A DNA stretch of 64,000 bases from Sphingobium sp. CCH11-B1 (GTDB lineage: Bacteria > Pseudomonadota > Alphaproteobacteria > Sphingomonadales > Sphingomonadaceae), in contig NZ_LSJY01000028.1 of NCBI RefSeq assembly GCF_001556865.1, positions 1 through 64,000 of the forward strand, in the 5' to 3' direction. Positions within the stretch are counted from its first letter, which is position 1. The number at the start of each line of letters is the position of its first letter. The notes beneath the pieces were generated by a model that saw nothing but the letters and a program-made list of their open reading frames with translations, did no database searches and was not told where the DNA came from. The translations under genes were made by a program, and so were the position numbers. Positions 18,592 to 27,846 of the stretch are shown in pieces.

Positions 18592-19467
18592 CTAGCCAGC
18601 ATGTCCAGCCCCGGTGCCGAAGGGGTCGGCGCCCAGCCGATCAGCGTGCCAGTTCAAATGGTCCGCCATGAAGGTGGACACGAAATAATAGCTATGATCA
18701 TAGCCGGGCTGCAATCGCAGTGTCAGGCGCTGCTCCGCGCGCTTGCAGGCTGCCGCGAAAAGCTCCGGCTTCAACTGTTCTTCAAGAAACGGATCCGCGT
18801 CCCCCTGATCGATCAGGATGTCAGACATCCGCGCGCCGTCCTCCACCAATGCGACCGCGTCATGATGCCGCCAGCGCCCCCTATCCTCCCCGATATAGGC
18901 CCCAAACGCCTTTTGGCCCCATGGAACCTGCGATGGGGCGACGATCGGCGAGAAGGCGGACACCGCGCGAAAACGTCCCGTCATGCCCAGTGCCATGGTC
19001 AAGGCACCGTGACCGCCCATCGAATGACCCATGATCGACTGTCGCTGCATATCGGCCGGATATTCCTGCTCGATCAACGCCGGCAGTTCCTCCGTGACGT
19101 AGGACCACATCCGGTAATGCGTCGCATAAGGCGACCGGGTCGCGTCGACGTAAAAGCCCGCGCCAAGACCCAGATCGTAGCTTCCCTGCGGATCGTCGGG
19201 CACATCATCGCCGCGCGGGCTGGTGTCGGGCGCCACGAATATCAGCCCCAACTCGGCACAGGCGCGACGATATTCCCCCTTTTCGGTCACGTTCGCGTGG
19301 CTGCAGGTCAGGCCGGACAGATACCAGACCACCGGCAACCTGACGCCGTCTTCATGGGGCGGGACATAGACCGAAAAGGTCATGTCCGTACCAGTGGAGG
19401 AGGACGCATGTCGGCAAATATCCTGCCGCCCACCAAAGGCGACATGGCTCTCGACGATGTCCATCAT
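18592..19467 (-). CDS. fghA: S-formylglutathione hydrolase
   Basis: 291 residues, the full family length (about 280). An alpha/beta-hydrolase with the nucleophile motif GHSMGGHGA, the FghA signature YLSGLTCSHANVTEKG near the N-terminus, GDADPFL carrying the probable acid residue, and YDHSYYF carrying the catalytic His. It hydrolyses S-formylglutathione to formate and glutathione in the cytoplasm. The start overlaps the frmA stop (TGATG), so the two are co-translated. Confidence 0.96.
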   Translation of the reverse strand: MMDIVESHVAFGGRQDICRHASSSTGTDMTFSVYVPPHEDGVRLPVVWYLSGLTCSHANVTEKGEYRRACAELGLIFVAPDTSPRGDDVPDDPQGSYDLGLGAGFYVDATRSPYATHYRMWSYVTEELPALIEQEYPADMQRQSIMGHSMGGHGALTMALGMTGRFRAVSAFSPIVAPSQVPWGQKAFGAYIGEDRGRWRHHDAVALVEDGARMSDILIDQGDADPFLEEQLKPELFAAACKRAEQRLTLRLQPGYDHSYYFVSTFMADHLNWHADRLGADPFGTGAGHAG

Positions 19468-20579
19468 CAGTAAAGGACGACGCTGCGGATCGATTCGCCC
19501 TGGTGCATCAGGTCGAACCCCTTGTTTATCTCTTCAAGGCTGAGGACATGGGTGATCATGGGATCGATTTCTATCTTCCCGTTCATATACCAGTCGACGA
19601 TCTTCGGCACGTCCGTCCGGCCTTTCGCCCCGCCGAAAGCGGTACCCTTCCACACTCGTCCGGTCACCAGCTGGAACGGGCGGGTGCTGACCTCCTTGCC
19701 GGCTTCGGCCACCCCGATGATGATGCTTTCGCCCCATCCCCGATGGCAGCATTCCAGTGCAGTCCGCATGACATCCGTATTGCCGGTGGCATCGAAACTG
19801 TAGTCGGCGCCGCCGTCCGTCAGTTTCAGCACCTCGGCAATCACGTCCTCGCGGCTCTTGCCCTTCCCGTTGATGAAATGCGTCATGCCAAAGCGGCGCC
19901 CCCATTCCTCGCGTTCGGGATTGATGTCGACGCCCACGATGACGTCCGCGCCGACCATCCGGGCACCCTGAATGACATTGAGGCCGATGCCGCCCAGCCC
20001 GAACACGACAACTTTCTCGCCGACCTGCACCTTGGCGGTGTTGACGACGGCCCCGACGCCGGTGGTGACGCCGCAACCGACATAGCAGCTTGCCTGAAAG
20101 GGCGCGTCCTCGCGAATTTTTGCCACTGCGATTTCGGGCAGCACGGTGAAGTTGGAGAAGGTCGAGCAACCCATATAATGGTAGATCGGCTGTCCCTTGT
20201 AGGAAAAGCGGGTCGTGCCATCGGGCATCAGGCCCTTGCCCTGCGTCGCGCGGATGGCCGTGCAGAGGTTGGTCTTGCCCGACAGGCAGCTTTTACACTG
20301 ACGGCATTCGGGCGTGTAGAGCGGAATGACATGGTCCCCCGGCACGACGCTGGTCACGCCCTGCCCGACTTCGCGCACGATGCCCGCCCCTTCATGACCC
20401 AGCACCGAAGGGAAGATGCCTTCGCTGTCGAACCCGTCCAGCGTGTAGGCGTCGGTATGGCAGATGCCGGTCGCCATAATCTCGACCAGCACCTCGCCCG
20501 GCTTTGGACCTTCCAGGTCCAGCTCCACGATCTCGAGCGGCTTCTTGGCCTCGAAAGCCACGGCGGCGCGGGTCTTCAT
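19467..20579 (-). CDS. frmA: S-(hydroxymethyl)glutathione dehydrogenase / class III alcohol dehydrogenase
   Basis: 370 residues. A zinc-dependent medium-chain dehydrogenase with catalytic zinc ligands in [12 protein letters not shown] and GHEGAG, four structural-zinc cysteines in [15 protein letters not shown], and the Rossmann motif [12 protein letters not shown]. It oxidises the formaldehyde-glutathione adduct with NAD+, and also reduces S-nitrosoglutathione in many organisms. A GGAGA ribosome binding site precedes ATG 20579. It is the first gene of the formaldehyde detoxification pair. No FrmR-type regulator gene is adjacent. Confidence 0.97.
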   Translation of the reverse strand: MKTRAAVAFEAKKPLEIVELDLEGPKPGEVLVEIMATGICHTDAYTLDGFDSEGIFPSVLGHEGAGIVREVGQGVTSVVPGDHVIPLYTPECRQCKSCLSGKTNLCTAIRATQGKGLMPDGTTRFSYKGQPIYHYMGCSTFSNFTVLPEIAVAKIREDAPFQASCYVGCGVTTGVGAVVNTAKVQVGEKVVVFGLGGIGLNVIQGARMVGADVIVGVDINPEREEWGRRFGMTHFINGKGKSREDVIAEVLKLTDGGADYSFDATGNTDVMRTALECCHRGWGESIIIGVAEAGKEVSTRPFQLVTGRVWKGTAFGGAKGRTDVPKIVDWYMNGKIEIDPMITHVLSLEEINKGFDLMHQGESIRSVVLY

Positions 20580-20714
20580 GATTTGTCTCCAGCAAGATAA
20601 GCGGACGGTGCGTTTCCCAGGCCGCCTCTAGCAAGATTGCATCGCGGCGATAAAGCCCTGTTTGAGACCACTTCTTCCCGGTTCCCCAGTCCGCAGACAG
20701 ACGATCTGGCCCGG

Positions 20715-23234
20715 TCAAGCTTGCCGAAGGGCACGGGCCGGCCGAACGGAGAGGAGCGGGACGGAGCCGATCATGCCGATGGCGAGCGTCAGCATCGCGC
20801 CAGCCGCCAGTGTCGCCAACACGATCGCCCAATCAGGTGCCCAGGAAAATTCGAACAACTGCACGATGACGAACCAGGCCGCCGCGCTGCCCAGAGCCAG
20901 CGCCAACATGGCCAGGATCGCGGCGAGCAACGCATATTCGACTGCTTGCCCTCCCAGCAATTGGGCCCGCGTCGCGCCCAGCGTCTTCAAGATAATGCTG
21001 TCATAGACCCGCGATTGCCGGGACGCGGCGATGGCCCCTACCAGCACGGCAATGCCAGCCAATATGGCGACCGATGCCGCGACGAGGATGGCCCGTGCCA
21101 TTTGCGAGAGAATCGCCCCGACCTGATCGATGACATCCGAAACGGCAATCACCGAAGCGCCCGGGAAGGCCGCGAGAACGGCCCTTGCCACGGCGTTGGC
21201 GTGGCGCGGGTCCATCGTGATCGTCGCTGCGACCGTATGCGGCGCGGAGCGAAGCGTATCAGGCGTGAAAACCAGGATATAGTTGAAGCCCATCGTATCC
21301 CAGTTCACCTTGCGCAGGGATGCGATGCGCGCCTTGATCTCCCGGCCCAGCACGGACACGGTGAGCGTGTCGCCGATACCAATGCCCAGCAACTTCGCCG
21401 CTTCGATATCCAGGGAGACAAGCGGCGGCCCCCGGTAGTCGGCCGGCCACCATCGCCCTTCCACCAGATCGCTGCCTTCGGGCAATGTGTCGCTGTAGGT
21501 CACGCCGCGTTCCCCGCGAAGGAACCATGCCCCCTCCGGAATGGCTTTCAGCTCCGCCACCCGTTGATCGGCATAGGCCGTGATCGTCCCGCGCAGGACG
21601 GGAACGATGTTGAGCCGGGCATCCGCCGCTTGTCCCGCCACGATGCGTCGGAACGCTGCCTGGCTGCGTGCGGGGACGTCCAGCACGATCTGCGCGGGTG
21701 CCTTTTCCGGCACGACGCTGCGCAACTCTGCGTCCAGGCTGGTCTGGATCGCGGCAAGAGTAACGAACAGGGTCAAGGCGAGTCCCAACGCCACCACGAG
21801 AGATATGGTCGATGCCCCCGGTCGATGCAGATTGGCGACCGCCATGCGCAAGAGCGGCCGCCGCGCCCTTGGAAGGCTCCGCGCGATTCCGCGAATGGCT
21901 GCGCCGACCGCGACGAGAAGCAACAGGGTCAAAACGACGCCAGCGATCACTCCGGCAGAAAAGATCGGTTGTTCGGCAGTGACGAGCACGAGCAGGATGA
22001 GCATCAACGCCGCGCCCGTCATGCCAGCCAAGCTACGCCGGTCAAGACCGGTACGCCGCTCCACACCCCGGAAGATGGCTGCGGCCGGTTCGCTGCGCGC
22101 CCGCGCCAGAGGCGGGAAAGTGAAGATGAGCGCGACGAGCAGACCATAGGCGGCGCTTGTGGCCAGGGGCACCGGGTGAAGGCCGAGACCCGGCCGAACC
22201 GGAAGCGCATCGCCCGCAACGGAGATGATGAGCAGCGGCAGGATCGCGCCGACGATCAATCCCGCACCGATGCCTATGAGCGCGACGGCGGCGATCTGTA
22301 GCCGGTATATGCGCCCTATGTCCGACGATGTCGCACCGACAGCCTTCAGCGTCGCGATGCTGTTGCGCTTGCCGGCGAGATAGGAGGCGACGCCATTACT
22401 GACACCGATGCCGGCTATCACCAGGGCGGCAAGACCGATCAAGGACAGGAACTGGCCCATCTGGTCGATGAACCGATTGGCGCCTGGCGCGGCCCGCTCC
22501 CGATCCTTGAACACCCATCCTTCCGTCGCGCGCGCGCGCTCCCAGTCGCGTCGCACGGTGGCGGGATCGTAGCGGGGCAGCAGTCGGATGCGATATTTCG
22601 ATGTGTAGAGGCTGCCGGGCTGGATGAGTTGCGTTCGTCTCAGGCCTTCAAGCGAGAGGATGGCGACCGGTCCCAGCGTGAACCCTTCGCCCAGCCGATC
22701 CGGTTCATCGGCGATGATGTCGGATATCGTAAAATCTGCCGATCCATAATGAAGACCATCGCCCGGACGCAGGCTCAATCGTTCGGCCAGCGCTTCACTC
22801 ACGAGTATCTGGCTTTGGCTGAGGGGACGGTAAGCCGATCCCCTTAGCCGCAACGTTCCATAGAGAGGGTAAAGATTGTCGACCGCTTTCAGTTCCGTCA
22901 GTACCGGAACGGCGCGTGGGCGCCCCGCCTGCGCCACAGGCTGCGCCATCGCCCGCGTTCGAATCGTTTCACTGACGGTCCCCAGCTGACGGAAAGCTTC
23001 CTTGTCACCGAAGCCGGCCTCACGCTGCGTCATGCCGATTTCGATATCGCCGCCAAGTATGACCCGGCCACGATCACTCAGTTCCTGCGTGATCGCGCTC
23101 GTAAGGCTGCCGATGGCGGCAAGGGCCGCGACACCGAGGAAAAGGCAGATGAAGAGCAGACGCAGCCCGCGAAATCCCGGATGAAGATCGCGGCGTGCGA
23201 TGGACCAGGCTGCGCGCCAGCTCAGAGCCTTCAT
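20715..23234 (-). CDS. ABC transporter permease, YbbP/FtsX-like
   Basis: 839 residues from ATG 23234, which overlaps the ATPase stop (ATGA). The N-terminal helix follows WRAAWSIARRDLHPGFRGLRLL. Two FtsX-type permease domains (about residues 250-420 and 700-830) are joined by further helices and large periplasmic loops, about ten membrane segments in all. It pairs with the ATPase gene upstream and has a TesA-like esterase next to it, the tesA-ybbA-ybbP neighbourhood also seen in E. coli. The transported substrate is unknown; lipid or lipoprotein handling is usual for this class. Confidence 0.9.
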   Translation of the reverse strand: MKALSWRAAWSIARRDLHPGFRGLRLLFICLFLGVAALAAIGSLTSAITQELSDRGRVILGGDIEIGMTQREAGFGDKEAFRQLGTVSETIRTRAMAQPVAQAGRPRAVPVLTELKAVDNLYPLYGTLRLRGSAYRPLSQSQILVSEALAERLSLRPGDGLHYGSADFTISDIIADEPDRLGEGFTLGPVAILSLEGLRRTQLIQPGSLYTSKYRIRLLPRYDPATVRRDWERARATEGWVFKDRERAAPGANRFIDQMGQFLSLIGLAALVIAGIGVSNGVASYLAGKRNSIATLKAVGATSSDIGRIYRLQIAAVALIGIGAGLIVGAILPLLIISVAGDALPVRPGLGLHPVPLATSAAYGLLVALIFTFPPLARARSEPAAAIFRGVERRTGLDRRSLAGMTGAALMLILLVLVTAEQPIFSAGVIAGVVLTLLLLVAVGAAIRGIARSLPRARRPLLRMAVANLHRPGASTISLVVALGLALTLFVTLAAIQTSLDAELRSVVPEKAPAQIVLDVPARSQAAFRRIVAGQAADARLNIVPVLRGTITAYADQRVAELKAIPEGAWFLRGERGVTYSDTLPEGSDLVEGRWWPADYRGPPLVSLDIEAAKLLGIGIGDTLTVSVLGREIKARIASLRKVNWDTMGFNYILVFTPDTLRSAPHTVAATITMDPRHANAVARAVLAAFPGASVIAVSDVIDQVGAILSQMARAILVAASVAILAGIAVLVGAIAASRQSRVYDSIILKTLGATRAQLLGGQAVEYALLAAILAMLALALGSAAAWFVIVQLFEFSWAPDWAIVLATLAAGAMLTLAIGMIGSVPLLSVRPARALRQA

Positions 23235-23932
23235 GCCGCGCGGTCCGCGACGATCCGCCCGTCCTGCATTTCCACGATCCGCCCGCACCGCTGGGCCAGA
23301 CGCGGATCATGCGTGATGATGACAAGCGTGGCTCCCGTGGCGCGTTGCCGGTCGAACAACAAGTCCACGATGGCCGCTCCCGTAATCGCATCGAGATTGC
23401 CGGTCGGTTCATCGGCAAAAAGCAGGTCCGGCCGCGGTGCAAGCGCACGAGCGATCGCTACACGCTGCTGTTCGCCGCCGGACAGTTGGGTCGGATAATG
23501 GTTCAGCCGATGGCCGAGGCCCACCGCGCGAAGCTCTTCCACCGCAACATCGAACGGGCGGGCGTTGCCGGCCAATTCCAGCGGCACCGCCACATTCTCG
23601 GTCGCCGTCATCGTGGGGAGAAGATGAAAGGCCTGCAGCACGATGCCGATGCGGCCGCGCCGTGCGCGGGACAGATCGTCCTCGCTCATAAGGCTGAAAT
23701 CCACGCCACCCACATCCACCGTGCCGCCGCTGGCGCGTTCAAGACCGGACAGCACCGCCATCAGGGAGCTTTTGCCCGATCCAGACGCGCCCAGGATCGC
23801 AACCGTCTCTCCTTTTTGGATGACAAGATCGACGCCTTTCAGAATTTCCAGTTCAGCGCCGCTCGATCCGAGCCGCAAGGTGACATTGGACGCATGGATC
23901 GCGATAGTGGCCGGATCAACGGTGGATAGCAT
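23231..23932 (-). CDS. ABC transporter ATP-binding protein (YbbA/LolD-like)
   Basis: 233 residues. Walker A GASGSGKSS, signature LSGGEQQR and Walker B LLFADEPTG are intact, as is the switch His in THDPRL. The MacB/LolD-type length is normal. ATG 23932 is the only suitable start and overlaps the divergent esterase start region; its GGAG is poorly spaced. It is translationally coupled to the permease downstream. Confidence 0.93.
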   Translation of the reverse strand: MLSTVDPATIAIHASNVTLRLGSSGAELEILKGVDLVIQKGETVAILGASGSGKSSLMAVLSGLERASGGTVDVGGVDFSLMSEDDLSRARRGRIGIVLQAFHLLPTMTATENVAVPLELAGNARPFDVAVEELRAVGLGHRLNHYPTQLSGGEQQRVAIARALAPRPDLLFADEPTGNLDAITGAAIVDLLFDRQRATGATLVIITHDPRLAQRCGRIVEMQDGRIVADRAA

Positions 23933-23948
23933 GAAGAAGGAACACTCC

Positions 23949-24653
23949 GTGGCAGGCCGATATCTCCAATATGGATTACTGACGCTGATTGTCCATCTAA
24001 CGGCCAGCTGTTCCGACAATCCGCCTCCCCCTCCTGCCCCGGCCAATATGGCCGCGGCAGCCCCGAACCCGTCCCCGGTGCCCCCAAGGGCGGACCAGAA
24101 GCTGATCGTCGCCTTCGGAGACAGTCTTTATGCCGGATATAATCTCGACCCCGGCAAGGGGCTTGCCCCCGTGCTCGAAAAGAGCCTTGCAGCCGGTGGG
24201 CTGCAGGCGCGGGTCGTCAACGCCGGCGTGTCCGGGGATACGTCCGCCGCCGGGTTGGCGCGGCTCGCATTCACGCTCGACGGGCTGCCGCGCAAGCCGG
24301 ACTTGATGCTGGTCGGCCTGGGCGGCAACGACATGCTGCGCGGCCTCGATCCGTCGGCCACGCGCGGCAATCTCGACGCCATCCTCCAAGAAGCGAAGAA
24401 GCGCAGGATCAGGGTCATGCTGACAGGTATGCTCGCTTCACCCAACATGGGCGGCGACTATGCGACGGCCTTCAACGCCATCTATCCCGACCTTGCTCGC
24501 CAATATGGCGTTGCGCTCTACCCCTTTCTGCTGGATGGCGTAATCGGACGCAGAACCATGCTGCTCCCCGACGGCATCCATCCCAACGACAAGGGCATCG
24601 ACCTTATCGCCGCCAGATTGGCGCCGATGGTCGCCAGGGAGCTGCAACCCTGA
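23949..24653 (+). CDS. tesA: TesA-like SGNH lipase/arylesterase, probable lipoprotein
   Basis: 234 residues from GTG 23949, which has AAGGA 7 nt upstream; ATG 23931 is an alternative that would overlap the divergent ABC gene start by 2 nt. A hydrophobic leader ends in LTASC, a possible lipobox, followed by a Pro/Ala-rich linker. SGNH blocks are clear: GDSLYAGY (nucleophile), GVSGDTS, GGND, and DGIHPN with the catalytic Asp/His. It is predicted to hydrolyse acyl esters in the periplasm. A strong hairpin follows the stop. Confidence 0.92.
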   Translation: MAGRYLQYGLLTLIVHLTASCSDNPPPPPAPANMAAAAPNPSPVPPRADQKLIVAFGDSLYAGYNLDPGKGLAPVLEKSLAAGGLQARVVNAGVSGDTSAAGLARLAFTLDGLPRKPDLMLVGLGGNDMLRGLDPSATRGNLDAILQEAKKRRIRVMLTGMLASPNMGGDYATAFNAIYPDLARQYGVALYPFLLDGVIGRRTMLLPDGIHPNDKGIDLIAARLAPMVARELQP

Positions 24654-24678
24654 TCCTTCGTCACATATCGTAGCGCAG

Positions 24679-24710
24679 AAGGCCCCCTGGATGGAAGTCC
24701 AGGGGGCCTT
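24679..24710. terminator. strong hairpin terminator after tesA
   Basis: Perfect 13-bp arms (AAGGCCCCCTGGA and its complement) around a 6-nt loop, 26 nt after the tesA stop. There is no strong T run on either side, so it may act as a transcript-end stabiliser for both converging units. Confidence 0.7.
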
Positions 24711-24733
24711 GCGATGATATCCTTCGGCGGGGA

Positions 24734-24895
24734 TTACATCCGCATGCGCAGGCCGACCGTGAACGTGCGGCCCAGCGGGTTGGACACGAAGCCGTTATAG
24801 CCCCATGCTCCGCCCAGAATGCCCGCCGTGTGATGAATAGGAATAGGCGTTCTCGCCCTGCGCAACCGATCCGGACGTCGAGATCGACGGCACCG
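24734..24895 (-). pseudogene. 3' remnant of a TonB-dependent receptor
   Basis: Reading back from the TAA at 24734-24736 gives the typical TonB-receptor C-terminus GFVSNPLGRTFTVGLRMRM, preceded by GILGGAWGYN. Upstream the reading frame changes near a duplicated CTATTC (about 24833-24844): the matching sequence GSVAQGENAYS continues in another frame. No start or N-terminal domain remains, and the remnant ends against the cupin stop at 24896. It is therefore a truncated, frameshifted relic of an outer-membrane transporter. Confidence 0.7.
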
Positions 24896-25864
24896 CTAGT
24901 GCGGCTGGAAGTTGTGCAAGCCGCGGGGATAAGGATTGATGGCGACGCGAGTAGCCATTTTGCCAACCTGACCGCCGAAGCTGGCACGGTGCCACCGCCC
25001 TTGCGCCGCGGTGACGATGTCGCCGGGCGAGGCCGTAAAGAAGGGAACGCCTTCTATCTGGTAGTCGATATTGCCTTCCATCACGAACCAGAACTCATCA
25101 TAGCCGAAATGGAAGTGGCCAAGGTCAGTAGCCGGTGGCGTCTTGATGCCAGGACCACGGATATTGTTTACGAAGAGATGATCGCCCGCAATGAATGACC
25201 CTGCGCGCTGCCCGCCTTCGACAACATCCTTATAATAATCGAGATAGGGCCGGTCGTTCGGGCCATAGCGACCGTCCCCGCCCATCAGGGACGCCTTGAC
25301 GTACGTGAAACCTTTGACGTCCCTGGGCTTGTCCGGCTTTGTCGCGACCGGATAAAGGGGAACATCCCCAGCCCCATGGATTTCAAGCCACAGTGCCGGC
25401 TCGCTGCCGACGGCTTCAAGCGTGAAGGGCAGCCGGAATGGAATATGCACCTCCCCACCCTTGACTGCGATGAAGGGCTCCTGTCCCTTGATGGACACCC
25501 GCAGCTGTCCGCCCCAGACGATCAGGGCGGTCGCATTGTCGGCATACATCAGGGACTCCGTCCGCTGTCCCCCCGCCATCTGGCGCCAGTCGGCCTCCAG
25601 ATCGCGGTTGCGGACCACTGGCTGGCGCCAGTTCGCCTGCCCGCTATGCGCAGCCAGAATGTCGGCGAGTTTCCAATGCGGCTTGTTGGGCGCCTCATAG
25701 GCCCGCGGAGGCGTGCGTTTTGGCGACCAGCCGATTTCCATGGGAGGGCGCGCGAGCGGCCTGGGCGGGGTGGCCGAAGGCGCTGACGGGGTCTGCGCGG
25801 CAGCAGCAGCCATGAGCAAAGCCGGCCCGCACAGACAGGAAGCAGCCTTGAAGATCGTCATCAT
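24896..25864 (-). CDS. secreted cupin-domain protein
   Basis: 322 residues with a signal peptide (CGPALLMAAAAAQ). The C-terminal part contains a cupin with metal-ligand residues in LGHFHFGYDEFWFVMEGNIDYQ and a closing GRWHRA. The central part, including LYADNATAL-type and GGEVHIPF segments, looks like a second degenerate cupin. It has a GGAGG before the ATG pair at 25864/25861 and is divergent from the gene at 25964 across a GntR operator (25901-25917). It is probably a periplasmic isomerase, lyase or binding protein of the catabolic cluster; the reaction is not known. Confidence 0.7.
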   Translation of the reverse strand: MMTIFKAASCLCGPALLMAAAAAQTPSAPSATPPRPLARPPMEIGWSPKRTPPRAYEAPNKPHWKLADILAAHSGQANWRQPVVRNRDLEADWRQMAGGQRTESLMYADNATALIVWGGQLRVSIKGQEPFIAVKGGEVHIPFRLPFTLEAVGSEPALWLEIHGAGDVPLYPVATKPDKPRDVKGFTYVKASLMGGDGRYGPNDRPYLDYYKDVVEGGQRAGSFIAGDHLFVNNIRGPGIKTPPATDLGHFHFGYDEFWFVMEGNIDYQIEGVPFFTASPGDIVTAAQGRWHRASFGGQVGKMATRVAINPYPRGLHNFQPH

Positions 25865-25900
25865 TCCTCCCCTTCAGCAGACTTTTGCGTCTTGCCATTT

Positions 25901-25917
25901 ATCATATAGGATATGAT
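25901..25917. promoter_or_regulatory. GntR operator site 1
   Basis: ATCATATAGGATATGAT, arms of 7 bp perfect. It lies in the 99-nt divergent region between the cupin gene and the small secreted protein gene. One of five related sites in this window. Confidence 0.75.
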
Positions 25918-25963
25918 AGTTCAGCTTTAGTCAAACAAATAATGACCGCGAAGGAGACGGTGT

Positions 25964-26239
25964 GTGAAGGTTAACTGGAAGTGGGCGTTCTCTGCCCTAC
26001 TAATAGGACAGCCCGTCATCCTTTTCGCGCAGGAAGACGGATGCGCAAGCATCGACGATCCGTCCGCCAGGCTTGCTTGCTATGATGTGCGATCGGGCCG
26101 CGCCGCGCAATCGGGTGCAGCGCCCGCTCCGTTCCCTGTTCCGTCTTCGACAGCGCCCATGACAAGTCCCACCCTGTCAAACGCTGACCTCGATCAGCGT
26201 CAGGCCCTGAAAAGCCGGACCGATTTGAAAGCCGGTTGA
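25964..26239 (+). CDS. small secreted protein, probably frameshifted from the next ORF
   Basis: 91 residues from GTG 25964, with AAGGAG upstream. A signal peptide (LLIGQPVILFA) precedes a segment CASIDDPSARLACYD, a layout I associate with small secreted proteins of sphingomonads. The ORF stops in LKSRTDLKAG exactly where a second ORF opens in another frame. The two halves together would read as one secreted protein of about 155 residues. The function is unknown. Confidence 0.5.
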   Translation: MKVNWKWAFSALLIGQPVILFAQEDGCASIDDPSARLACYDVRSGRAAQSGAAPAPFPVPSSTAPMTSPTLSNADLDQRQALKSRTDLKAG

Positions 26240-26433
26240 AGACGGTGGTGCCGCTTCGCCATGGCTATTTCAGGTTGGAACTGGCCGACGGCACGTCGTA
26301 CGACACGACCACCGTTGCGCCTCCACCCATTGTCGGCAACCTCATCCATGTGCACCGCACCCCCTTTGGCACGACCTTCTTCGATATCGACGGCCGCAAA
26401 CCCTTTACCGTCAGACTGTCACGACGCCAGTAA
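26236..26433 (+). CDS. C-terminal half of the small secreted protein (second ORF)
   Basis: 65 residues from TTG 26236, overlapping the previous stop as TTGA. The sequence is beta-rich (HGYFRLELADGTSYDTTTV, then FFDIDGRKPFTVRLSRRQ), suggestive of a small barrel or OB-like domain, and has no signal peptide of its own. It could be a genuine coupled gene, but a frameshift in the parent gene at about 26235 is more likely. Its 3' end overlaps the convergent MFS gene by about 23 nt. Confidence 0.45.
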   Translation: MKTVVPLRHGYFRLELADGTSYDTTTVAPPPIVGNLIHVHRTPFGTTFFDIDGRKPFTVRLSRRQ

Positions 26434-27733
26434 CGGCGTCCGGTCCATTGTCATCCGCGACCGGCTCAAGCAGCCGGTTGGGATCGACGACAGCCCATGC
26501 CAGAACCCCTGTCAGGACGATCGCGGCGCCCGCTATGAACGCTGCGGTCCAGCCAAATTGGGCGGCGATCATCGGCGTCAGGGTTGAGGTGAGCGCGCCA
26601 CCGATCTGGCATCCCATGTTCATGAACCCCGACACCACGCCGCTATGCTGGCCGGAAATGTCGGCGGTCACCGACCAGAAGGAGCTTTGCGACAGATAGA
26701 TGGCGCCAGCGCCGCCCGCCAGGATCAGCACCGCCAGCGGCGCATTGTCCACCATGGAGCCGCTCGCCAAGAACAGGCCTGTAAGGATGAAGGATATGAT
26801 CCCAAGGCCCGAACGCCCCCAGTACAGGCCATAACGCGCCGAAACCCGGTCGTTGATCACCCCGCCCAGAAGGCAGCCGAAGGTCATGCAGAGGAAGGGC
26901 AGCATGGAGAAGACCGCGCTGGACTTGACGTCCAACTGTCTGGCTTCGGCCAGATAGATGAAGAACCAGCTGAAGAAAATCCAGATGACATAGCCAAAGG
27001 CGAAATAGCTGACGAACAGGCCCCATACGTTGCGGCTGCTCAGGATTGTGCGCCATGGAATGGGATCGCCTGACCGCGCCTTTGCAGGCGGGAGACCGGC
27101 CTCAATATGGGCAAGTTCGGCGGCGTTGACGGACGGATGCTCCTGCGGGCGATCCCGTGAAAGCCAGAACCAGATGGCAGCGGCGGCGAGCCCCACTACC
27201 GCGCAGACATAGAAGGATGCGCGCCAACCGCCCCATAATATGACCGCAGTGATGAGCGGGGGGGTGATCCCGGACCCAGCGCCGACGCCGGCAAAGATCC
27301 ACCCGTTGGCCTTGCCGCGCTCTTGCGCGGGGATCCAGCGGGACAGAAATTGATTGCCGCAGGGATAGACCACGGATTCGCCGATCCCCAGCGCAAAACG
27401 GGTCAGTGCAAGCAGCAGGAGAGCGCCGCTTCCCTGCGGATGAATCAGTGCGGTAGCAGCGGTAAATAACCCCCACCAGACCAATGCCCCTGTAAGGACG
27501 ATGCGAGGGCCAAAGCGGGCTGCAAGCCAGCCTGCGGGAACCTGGAACAGGGCATAACCGATGAGGAAGGCGCTGAAGACCCATCCCAGTTCCACCTGGT
27601 CGATCGCATATTCCTTGCGCATTTCGACGCCGGCCACCGAAATATTGGTCCGGTCCAGAAACGCGATCGCGCTGATGATGAACAGAAGGAATATAAGGCC
27701 AAGCCTGACCCGCGATCTTGCCGCTCCGTCCAT
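26411..27733 (-). CDS. MFS transporter, ACS family (anion:cation symporter)
   Basis: About 440 residues with 12 predicted helices. Start 27733 is chosen for GGGAGAG 6 nt upstream; ATGs at 27739 and 27748 are alternatives. The first helix ends in FLDRTNISVA, and the motif DRTNISV together with GWLAARFGPR is typical of the anion:cation symporter family that imports organic acids such as hexuronates, phthalate or 4-hydroxyphenylacetate. It sits in the GntR-flanked catabolic cluster and is divergent from a cupin gene. The substrate is unknown. Confidence 0.88.
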   Translation of the reverse strand: MDGAARSRVRLGLIFLLFIISAIAFLDRTNISVAGVEMRKEYAIDQVELGWVFSAFLIGYALFQVPAGWLAARFGPRIVLTGALVWWGLFTAATALIHPQGSGALLLLALTRFALGIGESVVYPCGNQFLSRWIPAQERGKANGWIFAGVGAGSGITPPLITAVILWGGWRASFYVCAVVGLAAAAIWFWLSRDRPQEHPSVNAAELAHIEAGLPPAKARSGDPIPWRTILSSRNVWGLFVSYFAFGYVIWIFFSWFFIYLAEARQLDVKSSAVFSMLPFLCMTFGCLLGGVINDRVSARYGLYWGRSGLGIISFILTGLFLASGSMVDNAPLAVLILAGGAGAIYLSQSSFWSVTADISGQHSGVVSGFMNMGCQIGGALTSTLTPMIAAQFGWTAAFIAGAAIVLTGVLAWAVVDPNRLLEPVADDNGPDAVTGVVTV

Positions 27734-27766
27734 GAGCATCTCTCCCATGTCTGACTTGTCCGTCAG

Positions 27767-27783
27767 ACAATATAGTATATGAT
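27767..27783. promoter_or_regulatory. GntR operator site 2
   Basis: ACAATATAGTATATGAT, matching site 1 at 14 of 17 positions. It lies in the divergent region between the MFS gene and the bicupin gene. Confidence 0.65.
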
Positions 27784-27846
27784 TCGGTACGGGACGCATG
27801 TATGTCCGCATAAGCAGGCAAGTGCAAGGCACTGGAGGGGATAGGG

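Noticed and set aside
20637..22301. 554-residue ORF opposite the YbbP-like permease
   Set aside because: Highly charged, low-complexity shadow of the permease gene.
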